A stretch of 64,000 nt of DNA from the NCBI RefSeq assembly GCF_013363975.1, contig NZ_JABWGN010000009.1, forward strand, positions 186,001 to 250,000, written 5' to 3'. Below the pieces are notes generated by a model. It worked only from the letters and a program-made list of their open reading frames with translations, ran no database searches and was not told the DNA's origin. Made by a program: the position numbers and the translations under genes. The DNA is from Nonomuraea montanisoli. Lineage in GTDB: Bacteria; Actinomycetota; Actinomycetes; Streptosporangiales; Streptosporangiaceae. Below, one piece after another: positions 51,596 to 59,193 of this stretch. How positions within the stretch are numbered: position 1 is the first letter of the stretch; every line of letters begins with the position of its first letter.

Positions 51596-52135
51596 TTACC
51601 AAGACGTCGCACCAACTGGATGGACATATCGGCCGGCGGCGTTCGTGAACGTGTCCTCTCCTCCTGGTCGCAGGGAGATGATGCACAAGTCAAAGCCTTG
51701 GCCGGTGAAACGCCGCCACGGGAGCACCCGCTGGCCCTCGGCGGTGACGTCGGTGACGAACACCGTCATGCCGACATCGACCTTCTCAAGGCCGTCGCCC
51801 AGCACGAGATCCTCCGGCGGCTCCCTGCTCACGAGGAAAACCCTGACGGCGGCGGGCGTCGAAGCGGCCGCGTCGAGCGCCGCAGCCGCGCGCTCGCCGA
51901 ACCCCATGATGATGCTCGGCACGACGTCGAGTTGGCCGAACTCCTCCGCTGCCAAGCCCAGCGAGTGGGACCACCGCTCGATCCGGCGCACGCGGAAGGC
52001 CACTTCGGCATGCGCCAGAACGCGCCGCCAAGCGGGGGTAAGCATGTCGCCGTCGTCATCCAGCACCAGGAGGAACGGGAGCTGCGACCCCGACGGGACA
52101 CACATAGGGCGAACCGCATCACCGAGATGGCTCAT
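51596..52135 (-). CDS. Hypothetical protein, coupled to the 23-residue ORF
   Basis: A 179-residue protein: LPFLLVLDDDGDMLTPAWRR, then VLAHAEVAFRVRRIERWSHS and GFDLCIISLRPGGEDTFTNA. The layout is alpha/beta with an acidic LDDDGD turn, but I recognise no family. The ATG at 52135 overlaps the stop of the tiny ORF upstream (ATGA), so the two are translated together. A role in recognising or processing that peptide is possible. Confidence 0.6.
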   Translation of the reverse strand: MSHLGDAVRPMCVPSGSQLPFLLVLDDDGDMLTPAWRRVLAHAEVAFRVRRIERWSHSLGLAAEEFGQLDVVPSIIMGFGERAAAALDAAASTPAAVRVFLVSREPPEDLVLGDGLEKVDVGMTVFVTDVTAEGQRVLPWRRFTGQGFDLCIISLRPGGEDTFTNAAGRYVHPVGATSW

Positions 52136-52203
52136 GCCGCCACCTTCGTCAGATTCTCGTGCTTGAACCGATGGCCGGCCGACTGGTTCGGCTTGAGCCA
52201 CAT
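52132..52203 (-). CDS. 23-residue peptide ORF, candidate precursor peptide
   Basis: ATG at 52201-52203 follows GAGG ten bases upstream. The product begins MWLKPNQSAG, continues HRFKHENL and ends TKVAA. Its stop overlaps the start of the 179-residue protein in ATGA. It is the first ORF of the - strand operon, right after the divergent control region, the usual place for a RiPP precursor. The MWxKP opening recalls PqqA, but the Glu and Tyr that PqqA needs are not present in the right spacing. It could instead be a regulatory leader peptide. Confidence 0.5.
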   Translation of the reverse strand: MWLKPNQSAGHRFKHENLTKVAA

Positions 52204-52299
52204 CTGAATACCGCCTCTTCGGCCTGATATCAGGGGTGAGCATGCGCCCCTGAGTACGCGAGTGAATCTCACCTCTGATTCTCCCTGCGGCGGGCGCTT

Positions 52300-52329
52300 T
52301 TGCCTGTCCCGTAAACATGGGACAGGCAA
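52300..52329. promoter_or_regulatory. Perfect 11-bp inverted repeat in the divergent control region
   Basis: Arms ttgcctgtccc (52300-52310) and gggacaggcaa (52319-52329) flank gtaaacat. It lies between the two divergent operons of the cluster with no long T-tract after it, so an operator for the LuxR or SARP regulator is a fair guess. A tcagggg/cccctga repeat lies at about 52228-52251. Confidence 0.55.
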
Positions 52330-52476
52330 CTGCTTCCCCGGCGGATTAATGTGGCCATCGTCGGCCGCTTTCCAGGGGCGGGTGATGGCGCCTGTCGCTT
52401 TTGCAGAGAAGGCGTTGACGTAGCGCGGACATTTCGCATTACGGGCGAATCCCGTGACATCGGGAAACCCATAGTC

Positions 52477-52512
52477 CGTCTGTTCGGCAGCCGGCCCGGG
52501 ATCGAACAGACG
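52477..52512. promoter_or_regulatory. 10-bp inverted repeat upstream of the heptapeptide ORF
   Basis: Arms cgtctgttcg (52477-52486) and cgaacagacg (52503-52512) with a GC-rich loop. The stem ends 17 nt before the Shine-Dalgarno sequence at 52529-52536, so it could modulate leader translation or attenuation. Confidence 0.45.
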
Positions 52513-52541
52513 CCGACCCCGAGAATGAAAGGAGGTGCGCC

Positions 52542-52565
52542 ATGGCCACCAGCAAGCCCGGTTAG
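52542..52565 (+). CDS. Heptapeptide ORF with consensus Shine-Dalgarno
   Basis: The best ribosome-binding site in the window (gaaaggaggtg, 52528-52538) precedes ATG at 52542 with ideal spacing, but the frame encodes only MATSKPG before TAG. It is out of frame with the condensation-enzyme gene that starts 98 nt downstream. Options are a leader peptide for translational control, a minimal precursor peptide (microcin C7 is also a heptapeptide), or the start of a gene since broken by a frameshift. Confidence 0.35.
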   Translation: MATSKPG

Positions 52566-52663
52566 TCCTGACGAACCGCCGCAATGGATGGCGATGGCTC
52601 ATCACCGGCCAGCGCCATCCATTGCCCCGCAGATTCCGGCAGCGAGCCGTGGAGGCCTGTTCA

Positions 52664-53935
52664 ATGGAAATGGCGCCGCTAAGTCACGGCCAGCTCTACA
52701 TCCTTCGAGGTATGGAGCGTCACCCGCCAGACCAGCGACACAACATCGGCATCACCTACAACCTCGACCAGGTGTGGACGCTGCCCCCTGGGATCACCGC
52801 CGAGGGGGCGCGGGACGCTCTGGTGGACCTGGCTGCACGCAACGAGGTCCTCCGAACCACCTATCACGGCATTGGCGAGAAGCGGCCACGGCAGGTGGTC
52901 CATGCCGCGCAAACAGTCGAACTGCAGGTTCTGAGGGCCGCGAAGGGGGACGGTGCGGCGCTCGCCGCCGCTACGGCTGACGAACAGTGCGTGCGTGAGA
53001 TGGATTTGACCAGGGAATTCTCCTGGCGCGCGGCAGTGGTCCTAGAGAGAGACGGCTCCGCGCGACTGGCACTGTGCTTCCATCACATCGCGGTCGATCT
53101 CGCCGCGATCGAGCTGCTGAGGCAGGATCTGCACGGCATTCTGCAGGGCGCTCCAGGAGTCCGCCGCCCGTCGCCTCGCGCCGTCGCGGAATATCAGACG
53201 TCGCCCGGCTGGGCCGCGCGGGACCGTTCCGCGACGGCATATTTCGACGGCGTCTTTCAGCGGATGTCCCGCTGGACGCAGTCCGCCCCGGAAGGCGCGC
53301 CGACGGAATCCGTCATGGCGACGCTTCGAACCGGAATCTCCCCGGCGACAATGAAGAAGTGCGCAGTCGGACATGCCACGAGCGCCACGGGCCTGCTGCT
53401 GGCGGTGTTCACCAGGGCGTTGTGCCGCCTTGGAGCAATGATCCATCCGGCGGTCCACATCATGTCGGCGAACCGATTCGACCCACTCTTCCGGGGGGCA
53501 ATCGCCAACCAGGCCCAGTTCGTCCCGATCATCTCTTCGGGAGATCAGGACGACCATCTGGAAGTCCAGGGGGAAAGGCTGCACCGGGACAGCCTGCTCG
53601 CCTACAGGAATGGCTGCTACAACCCCGACACCGTCAGAGCCCTGAGAGAGGCGAAACACGGCCTGGACGCCCACGGGGAGCCGACGATCTTCTTCAATTA
53701 CGCTGAGAACGCCTCAGCGTCCCCCGCTTCGGATGATCTTGGGATGACCGAGCTGTCGTGGGCACCCGTCCGCATCGCGGCCGAGCCGGGTCTTTACGGA
53801 TATGTCTGGGGCGGGCGGCGGATTTCTCTCATCCTGAGAGCATCATGGCCCGGCTTCGGCCGTGACCGAGTAGAGCAGGCACTGCGCCTGATGCACGAGG
53901 AACTGGTCAGTGCGATTTCCCGGCGTGCGCAGTGA
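52664..53935 (+). CDS. Free-standing NRPS condensation-domain protein
   Basis: A 423-residue single condensation domain: APLSHGQLYILRGMERHPPD at the start, NEVLRTTYHGI, and the active-site motif HHIAVD (His140-Asp145) with the second His catalytic. It should join a carrier-bound acyl group to an amine donor. No adenylation or carrier domain is fused to it, so it depends on the separate ligase and carrier protein on the other strand. Ribosome-binding site GTGGAGG 8 nt before ATG at 52664. Confidence 0.88.
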   Translation: MEMAPLSHGQLYILRGMERHPPDQRHNIGITYNLDQVWTLPPGITAEGARDALVDLAARNEVLRTTYHGIGEKRPRQVVHAAQTVELQVLRAAKGDGAALAAATADEQCVREMDLTREFSWRAAVVLERDGSARLALCFHHIAVDLAAIELLRQDLHGILQGAPGVRRPSPRAVAEYQTSPGWAARDRSATAYFDGVFQRMSRWTQSAPEGAPTESVMATLRTGISPATMKKCAVGHATSATGLLLAVFTRALCRLGAMIHPAVHIMSANRFDPLFRGAIANQAQFVPIISSGDQDDHLEVQGERLHRDSLLAYRNGCYNPDTVRALREAKHGLDAHGEPTIFFNYAENASASPASDDLGMTELSWAPVRIAAEPGLYGYVWGGRRISLILRASWPGFGRDRVEQALRLMHEELVSAISRRAQ

Positions 53936-53963
53936 CCCAGCCCGGGACAGATCAGGAGGCATG

Positions 53964-54743
53964 ATGGAAGGTTTCCATGCGATCACCTACGGCGAGCGTG
54001 TCGCCGAGGACTATGACCAGCGTTTCTCCCTGGGACCGGAGCTCACAAAGCGTCAGGTCGCAGTGTTGTCAGAGCTGCATCACCGAGGCAGGATCCTTGA
54101 GGTAGGCGCAGGCACGGGCAGGATCGCCCTGCCCCTGGCCGCCGCCGGGAAGCCGGTGCACGCGATCGACATCAGTCCGCGGATGCTGTCGATTCTCCAT
54201 CGCAAAGCCGCCGAGCGGCAATGCGAGCTCACCACCGAGCTGATGGATATCTCTAAGGCTGCCCCGGCCGGCAGGTTCGGCCTCATATCGTGCGTCTTCA
54301 ACACCTTCTACATGCTGGGCGGGCATGAAGAGCAAAGGCGGGCGCTGGCGAACTTTGCGACGTGCATCGAACCCGAAGGCATGCTTGTCATCGAGACGTG
54401 GGTCCTGTCGAAAGAACAGGAGGCCGACAGCACCTTCCGGCAGAGCTTGCAGATCCGTCGGCTCACCCCTGACGAGGTGGTGATCTCGGCTATTCTCGTC
54501 GACCGCGACGACTCGAGGTTGGATATCAATGACCTCTTGTTCACGAGAGACGGTATAGCTCTCTTCCCCCATCAAGCCCACTATCTCTCGCTGGACGAGC
54601 TCGACGACCAGTGCCGCGAGGCAGGGTTCCAGCTCATGGAACGCTGGTCCGATTGGGACAGGACCCCCTATGTCGACGGGATCACCGATGTGGTCTCGCT
54701 CTATCGCATGGACAGTCAGCACGTCACGGCCATGAACCAGTGA
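53964..54743 (+). CDS. S-adenosylmethionine-dependent methyltransferase
   Basis: A 259-residue class I methyltransferase: motif I ILEVGAGTGRIALPLA, acidic loop HAIDISPRMLSILHRK and motif IV-like FGLISCVFNTFYMLGG. It opens GFHAITYGERVAEDYDQRFS like small-molecule N- or O-methyltransferases. Ribosome-binding site AGGAGG at 53954 fits the second ATG (53964) better than the first (53961). It follows the condensation gene by 28 nt and is probably co-transcribed. It is a natural consumer of AdoMet from the archaeal-type synthetase. Confidence 0.87.
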   Translation: MEGFHAITYGERVAEDYDQRFSLGPELTKRQVAVLSELHHRGRILEVGAGTGRIALPLAAAGKPVHAIDISPRMLSILHRKAAERQCELTTELMDISKAAPAGRFGLISCVFNTFYMLGGHEEQRRALANFATCIEPEGMLVIETWVLSKEQEADSTFRQSLQIRRLTPDEVVISAILVDRDDSRLDINDLLFTRDGIALFPHQAHYLSLDELDDQCREAGFQLMERWSDWDRTPYVDGITDVVSLYRMDSQHVTAMNQ

Positions 54744-55505
54744 GGCGTCCAGGTCACCGCGCGTTCCCGGCGTGACTTCTAGGTCGTTCGCCAGGTCGGC
54801 CTGCGCGCTCACGCCGCCGATCTCGTCCGAGAAGCTGAGCGCGGCGGAGAAGCTGGGGAGTGGGTCGCTGAACCGATCGCCATTCGCGTACACGACGCCC
54901 AAGACCGTGAGCTGATGCGCCTCCACGGGCCTGTCGCCAAGGCGTCGCATGATGGCGAGAGCGTGCGGTCCCTGCGCGTTCTGGCGCCGAGCTCGGTAGA
55001 CCGACGTCAGGCCCGTGAGACAGGTCGCCCCATCGCTCGGATCCCGCTGTTTGCTGGCCATGCGCAGGGCAGCCGGGTAAAGCTCGTGCGCCTCGCCCGC
55101 GTAGGCGGTGAAAGTGAATAACGGCTGCAGCATGCAGACGAACCAAGTCGGCGATGTCGTGGGCCAGGTGGTTGGCTGAGACGGCTGCCGGCGGCGTGGA
55201 GGGCGGTCACCTGCCGCTCGACGTGATCGTCTTCCAGAGCGTCCCCAGTATCTGGGCGCAGATGTGGCACTCGCTAGACGCGCCGGCGGTTCCGCCTGCT
55301 CGGCTTCTCGGACAGCGACTCGATAACGGTGCAGGCCGATCCACCCGCAGGGAACCGTCGTGCGGTAGCCGATGTCCACGGTCTGGAGCTCTACAGCTTC
55401 GTCCGCGCAGGCAGGAGCTCTCCCAGAGAAGATCTACGAGTTGCTCGGAAGGCACCATGGCCTTCAATTCGACACACTCGCCAGCACCTTGCCGTAGCGC
55501 GGGCC
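54744..55505 (-). pseudogene. Degraded SARP regulator
   Basis: Pieces of a SARP/TPR regulator lie in several frames: VPSEQLVDLLWE (DNA-binding domain), DIGYRTTVPCGWIGLHRYRV then AVREAEQAE (start of the BTAD domain), then a long gap, then TPR sequence ATCLTGLTSVYRARRQNAQG and FSDEIGGVSAQADLANDLEV. The latter matches the intact SARP at 59194 (ACLTGLAAVHRSRGDNERAR; LAGDVSAQADIANNRGVIYR). It lies on the opposite strand and has lost the ATPase domain. Confidence 0.75.
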
Positions 55506-55574
55506 GCCGAGGCAACCGAGGCGATGGCGCCACGTCTTCCGAGCACGTGTCGAGCCCTTCCATGTCGTTCCACG

Positions 55575-55913
55575 ACCTCAGGTCAGCATGCGGCACAGCT
55601 CCTCGGGCAACCCAGTGATCGCCTTGGTGATCGCGTCACGCATGGCTGCAGCGTCGTGGCCAGCTAGCGCTGGGTCGATCTTCACGTGTTCCTTGTTGCC
55701 GTAGCCCTGCATACGAAGCAGGTGAAACAGCAGGTTGAATCGTGTCGTGTGCCCCACCAGTGTGCCGATCGCCGAGCGGCTGGTGCCGATGACGAGATCA
55801 CCCTCCCAGTGGCCGTGGATCGCGCGGTCTTCGGCCGCGGCGGCACTTGCGCTGATCAGCGTCTCAGGGGTCACGTGGCCGCCGGCCTCCTGCCGAGCGT
55901 GGGCTCGCGGCAC
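55575..55913 (-). pseudogene. IS30-family transposase fragment
   Basis: Reads AEDRAIHGHWEGDLVIGTSR, SAIGTLVGHTTRFNLLFHLL and AMRDAITKAITGLPEELCRM. GHWEGDL(I/V)IG and TLPE are hallmarks of the IS30 DDE catalytic core. The N-terminal DNA-binding part and the rest of the core, after LT, are missing, so it is inactive. Confidence 0.85.
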
Positions 55914-56006
55914 CCGCGGTGCACGCCCGGTGCGCAGACAGCACTCCTTCTAGCGGTCGTCGCAACACCCCGGCTTGGGGAGTGCGATGGAGTTCGAGAT
56001 TCGAGT

Positions 56007-56225
56007 GGATTCGAAGCCGCATGGGCCCAGAAGCTCTTGAAGGAGAGGGAACGCTACCTTGCTCTGATACAGCAGGGGATGAGCAACCGGTAAGCGTGCC
56101 TGCACCGCCAAGTCACCACGGCCATACTCGCCCTGGCCTTTCTCGCCGTCAGCCTCACCGAGCATGTCCTGGCCGGGTACAGATTCCGGCAGTCCGCCAA
56201 ATCCGTGCGCAGATCAGTCAGCTAG
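56007..56225 (+). pseudogene. Joined insertion-sequence fragments
   Basis: The first part (AWAQKLLKERERYLALIQQG, MSNR) looks like the N terminus of an IS30-type transposase. After a stop, the same frame gives VTTAILALAFLAVSLTEHVL, which resembles the C-terminal end of IS701-type transposases. Both are too short for certainty; no terminal repeats were found. Confidence 0.45.
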
Positions 56226-56561
56226 CGCCGCCGGGACGACCTCTACCACGCGATCTATGGGTGTAGTACCTGCCGATCCGATAAACCGAACAGGACTATC
56301 AGGCTGATACTGCCGGATAGGGAGGGCGCCTATCCACTCGATCGCGCTCTGGGGCAGGTCGTGACTTCCGATCGATACCAGTCCGCTCTAAGGGCTGATC
56401 GGTCACGTTATCGCAGATCACAGCCCCTTTGGCCGCACCAGCACTCTCAAGTCCACGAGCCTCGATGTCATTCGGGTAGCGGTTTGGTAGGGATCTAGTA
56501 GGTACACTCTCTTCTATGATCGTCGGTAACGTGCCAGCGGCGGAAGGTGGGTAGCAAGATA
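56226..56561. other. Upstream region of the Sdp-like operon, no gene seen
   Basis: Lower in GC than the surroundings, with no frame that I can support. It probably carries the promoter of the Sdp-like genes, but no -35/-10 pair stands out clearly. Confidence 0.4.
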
Positions 56562-56693
56562 ATGAGATCGGTGCTCGCGGCGGCCATAACAGCAGTCCTG
56601 GTACTCTTGGCGGTCGCATTCATAGGCTCATCCTCCAGCAGTGCTTCGGAGATCATCGTCCCCCTCAGCGCGGACGGGATGTCGGCCTGGTAG
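56562..56693 (+). CDS. 43-residue exported or membrane peptide upstream of SdpA
   Basis: ATG at 56562 follows AAGGTGG. The product starts MRSVLAAAITAVLVLLAVAF, which works as a signal peptide or membrane helix, then IGSSSSSASEII and a short tail VPLSADGMSAW. Its stop is 5 nt before the SdpA start. In Bacillus the toxin precursor SdpC is encoded with SdpA and SdpB. No SdpC is visible here, so this peptide is a candidate substrate of the SdpAB-like pair, or a small membrane subunit. Confidence 0.5.
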   Translation: MRSVLAAAITAVLVLLAVAFIGSSSSSASEIIVPLSADGMSAW

Positions 56694-56698
56694 TCGCC

Positions 56699-57226
56699 GT
56701 GGGATCACAAACGTCAGCGACATCTAGGGGCTTCCTATATACGGTGACGGTCCTGGCGATCGGCATGGTCGCCACCATGGCGCCCCAGCTTCCTGGGGCG
56801 CCGGAATGGCTCGCCACACACAAACACGCGTACGCGACCGTCTGGCCGCAGCGCTGGAATTTCTTCACCGAGAATCCGGATGAGCAGCAGAACGTCGCAT
56901 ACTCCGTCTCTCCGGAACGCATGACGTTACAGTCGGCGATCACACTTCACATGTCCTCGGCCAATCTGTGGGGCCTGGGGCGCTCCAGCGATGCGCAGCA
57001 GGTGGAAGTGGCGTATCTGATGCGACAGATCCCGCCGACGCGATGGGTGTCCTGTGGAGCCCGACGCCAGTACGACTGCATTCAAGCAGTGCTGGCCCAG
57101 GCTGCATACACCACAGCAAACCGATTTCCTTCCCCCACGATGTGCGGCTCGGTAGTCCTCGCCACCAGGGCCCCTACCGGCAGAATAGCAAAAGGCGTTC
57201 TCGGAAGCTTTTCATGCCGTCCGTAA
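56699..57226 (+). CDS. SdpA-family protein
   Basis: A 175-residue protein with one N-terminal membrane helix (FLYTVTVLAIGMVATMAPQL) and the SdpA landmark YATVWPQRWNFFTENPDEQ. SdpA is a soluble or membrane-associated factor needed, with SdpB, to mature the SDP peptide toxin. GTG start at 56699. The end overlaps sdpB by 13 nt. Confidence 0.8.
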   Translation: MGSQTSATSRGFLYTVTVLAIGMVATMAPQLPGAPEWLATHKHAYATVWPQRWNFFTENPDEQQNVAYSVSPERMTLQSAITLHMSSANLWGLGRSSDAQQVEVAYLMRQIPPTRWVSCGARRQYDCIQAVLAQAAYTTANRFPSPTMCGSVVLATRAPTGRIAKGVLGSFSCRP

Positions 57227-58188
57227 CCGCTACAGGCTCCCGAGTGTGGGCTTCAGCTGAGACATGGATGAGCGGAAAGGGAGTCGCGCTAGGTCGATCT
57301 CTGTTGGCCTTCTCCCAACTGACGGTCCTGCTGTTTTCTCCCGACGACGTTCTTTTCATTGATGTACCTGGTGTTCCTGGGGAGATCGGTTGTGGCGGAA
57401 TCCGGGCCGTCTCCCTGTGGTGCCTAGCGCATTCCGGGTCGTCTGAGTCCCTGGTGGTCAGGATCGCGGCTATTGCGATTCTGATCGCTGTGGCGTCAGG
57501 ATTCCGCCCACGGTGGAGTTGCATCCCACATTACTACGTGTCCTTCAGTCTGAACACGGGCCTTACCGTGCCGAATGGAGGAGAACGGGTAGCACAGTTG
57601 GTCACCATGCTTTTGGTTCCGATCTGTCTGGCCGACGGGAGGACCTGGCAGTGGAAGGGGGTGGACGCGGGAGCCTCGCCCGCATGGCGAGGAGCCTCGT
57701 ATGCTGCACATAGTTTCATACGCTTGCAGTTGGCCGTCATCTATGGATGGGCCGCGTTGGCCAAGTTCGGTTCTCCTGGTTGGAGAGAGGGTACTGCGTT
57801 CCGAGCAATTGCCAATGATCCCTCTTTTGGGCTCCCGACCTGCTGTCGCACCATCTTCGGTGCGGCTCTGGCCTCCGGCTGGGCCGTTGCGGTCATCACA
57901 TGGGGTGTGATCGCCCTTGAACTGTTGATAGCCATCAGCATGTTCGGGTCGCGGCGAACTCGAATGTTCGGTCTTGTGATGGTAATCGTTCTGCACGCAG
58001 GCATCATCACATTGATGGGTCTATTCAGTTTTGGCATGATAATGATCGCTTCGGTGATCATAGGCGCGCTTGGGAGGGATGAGAGTGGCCATCAGCATCT
58101 TGCCGTTCGACATCGACTCGGCTTCCAGGGAGGACTTCACCGAGCATCACGAACTGGCTCTGGCCGCCTTCGCGGTCGACCGTCCTGA
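57214..58188 (+). CDS. SdpB-family membrane protein (HTTM type)
   Basis: A 324-residue multi-helix membrane protein: GRSLLAFSQLTVLLFSPDDV, SFIRLQLAVIYGWAALAKFG, SPGWREGTAFRAIANDPSFG and LVMVIVLHAGIITLMGLFSF. These match SdpB and the vitamin-K-carboxylase-like HTTM fold. The last 35 residues run 104 nt into the next gene in another frame and look non-homologous, so the natural end may have been lost by a small indel near 58080. Confidence 0.8.
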   Translation: MPSVTATGSRVWASAETWMSGKGVALGRSLLAFSQLTVLLFSPDDVLFIDVPGVPGEIGCGGIRAVSLWCLAHSGSSESLVVRIAAIAILIAVASGFRPRWSCIPHYYVSFSLNTGLTVPNGGERVAQLVTMLLVPICLADGRTWQWKGVDAGASPAWRGASYAAHSFIRLQLAVIYGWAALAKFGSPGWREGTAFRAIANDPSFGLPTCCRTIFGAALASGWAVAVITWGVIALELLIAISMFGSRRTRMFGLVMVIVLHAGIITLMGLFSFGMIMIASVIIGALGRDESGHQHLAVRHRLGFQGGLHRASRTGSGRLRGRPS

Positions 58189-59113
58189 CGCACCTCTTAT
58201 TGACTTCGAGACCTTCGTCGGCCGTTTGCGTGCCATACCGCCAGGTGTAGCGGGTCAGCGCATCTGGACAGCACATGACGAAGGCCGTCTGGTGGGTAGC
58301 GTGGTCGTTCAGTTGCCTCGGCTGGAGAACACTCGGGCTGCTGTGGTGGACATTCGAGTACAACCCGCCATGCGCCGCCACGGGATTGGTACAAAACTTC
58401 TGCAGGTCGGAACAGAGGGTTTGCGAGAAGCCGGGCGTGACATTGTGGTGGGGAGAGGGATAACCGCCGGGGGTGATGGAGAGGGCTGGGCGAACAGGCT
58501 CGGCTTCGCCACCGTGCAGAAGATCGTCCTGCAGACTCTCCAAGTCGCCGAGTCCGACTACACGCGGTGGGAGATTGCTCCTCCCCGTGGCTATCTTCTG
58601 GTGCAGTGGAAGGGGACAGCCCCGGACGACCTGGTCGAGTCGTATGCCGGCGCGAGGAACAGCATCCGTGACGCCCCCGCCGGTGAGTCGGGTTATCAGC
58701 ATCCGGTGTGGACGGTGGAGCGCGTTCGGCATGCAGAGGATGACGCGCGGAATCGTGGTGTGGAGCATCGAGTATCCGTGATAGTGCATCAGGAGAGCAA
58801 AGCCGTGGTGGCGCTCACCGTGCTCGAAGCTTTTCCTCACTTGCGCACCACCGCATTCCAGCAAGACACGGTTGTCGTTCCCGGCCACCGGGGCCGTGGA
58901 CTTGGGCGTTGCGTCAAGTCCGCCATGATGAGGTGGTTGACAGCCGAGCGGCCAGAGATAGGGCTCGTCGTTACGAACACGGCGGCCGACAACAACTTCA
59001 TGATCCAGGTCAATCACGACGTCGGTTATCTCACGAGACGCACGATGCTTACGGTCGAGGCCGACCTCACTGATCTGGAGTCGCGCTGGGCTGATGGCCG
59101 AGCTTACCGATGA
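58085..59113 (+). CDS. Double GNAT-domain acetyltransferase
   Basis: A 342-residue protein with two GNAT folds. The first has VDIRVQPAMRRHGIGTKLLQ, the acetyl-CoA loop RRHGIG; the second has DTVVVPGHRGRGLGRCVKSA. Such tandem GNAT proteins include mycothiol-synthase-like and antibiotic-resistance enzymes; substrate unknown. GTG at 58085 after GGAGG (7-nt spacing) is preferred; ATG at 58079 sits too close to the ribosome-binding site. Confidence 0.82.
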   Translation: MAISILPFDIDSASREDFTEHHELALAAFAVDRPDAPLIDFETFVGRLRAIPPGVAGQRIWTAHDEGRLVGSVVVQLPRLENTRAAVVDIRVQPAMRRHGIGTKLLQVGTEGLREAGRDIVVGRGITAGGDGEGWANRLGFATVQKIVLQTLQVAESDYTRWEIAPPRGYLLVQWKGTAPDDLVESYAGARNSIRDAPAGESGYQHPVWTVERVRHAEDDARNRGVEHRVSVIVHQESKAVVALTVLEAFPHLRTTAFQQDTVVVPGHRGRGLGRCVKSAMMRWLTAERPEIGLVVTNTAADNNFMIQVNHDVGYLTRRTMLTVEADLTDLESRWADGRAYR

Positions 59114-59193
59114 TGACCTACGGGAAGGCAGGGCCTCTCGTTCGGCTGTTGCCGGCTTGGCCTCAGGCCAGGCCATCACGATAATGTCAGACC

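Noticed and set aside
52132-52203. Calling the 23-residue ORF PqqA
   Set aside because: Only the MWxKP opening is shared; the Glu-x3-Tyr pair that is cross-linked in PQQ synthesis is absent, and no PqqC, PqqD or PqqE is in the window.
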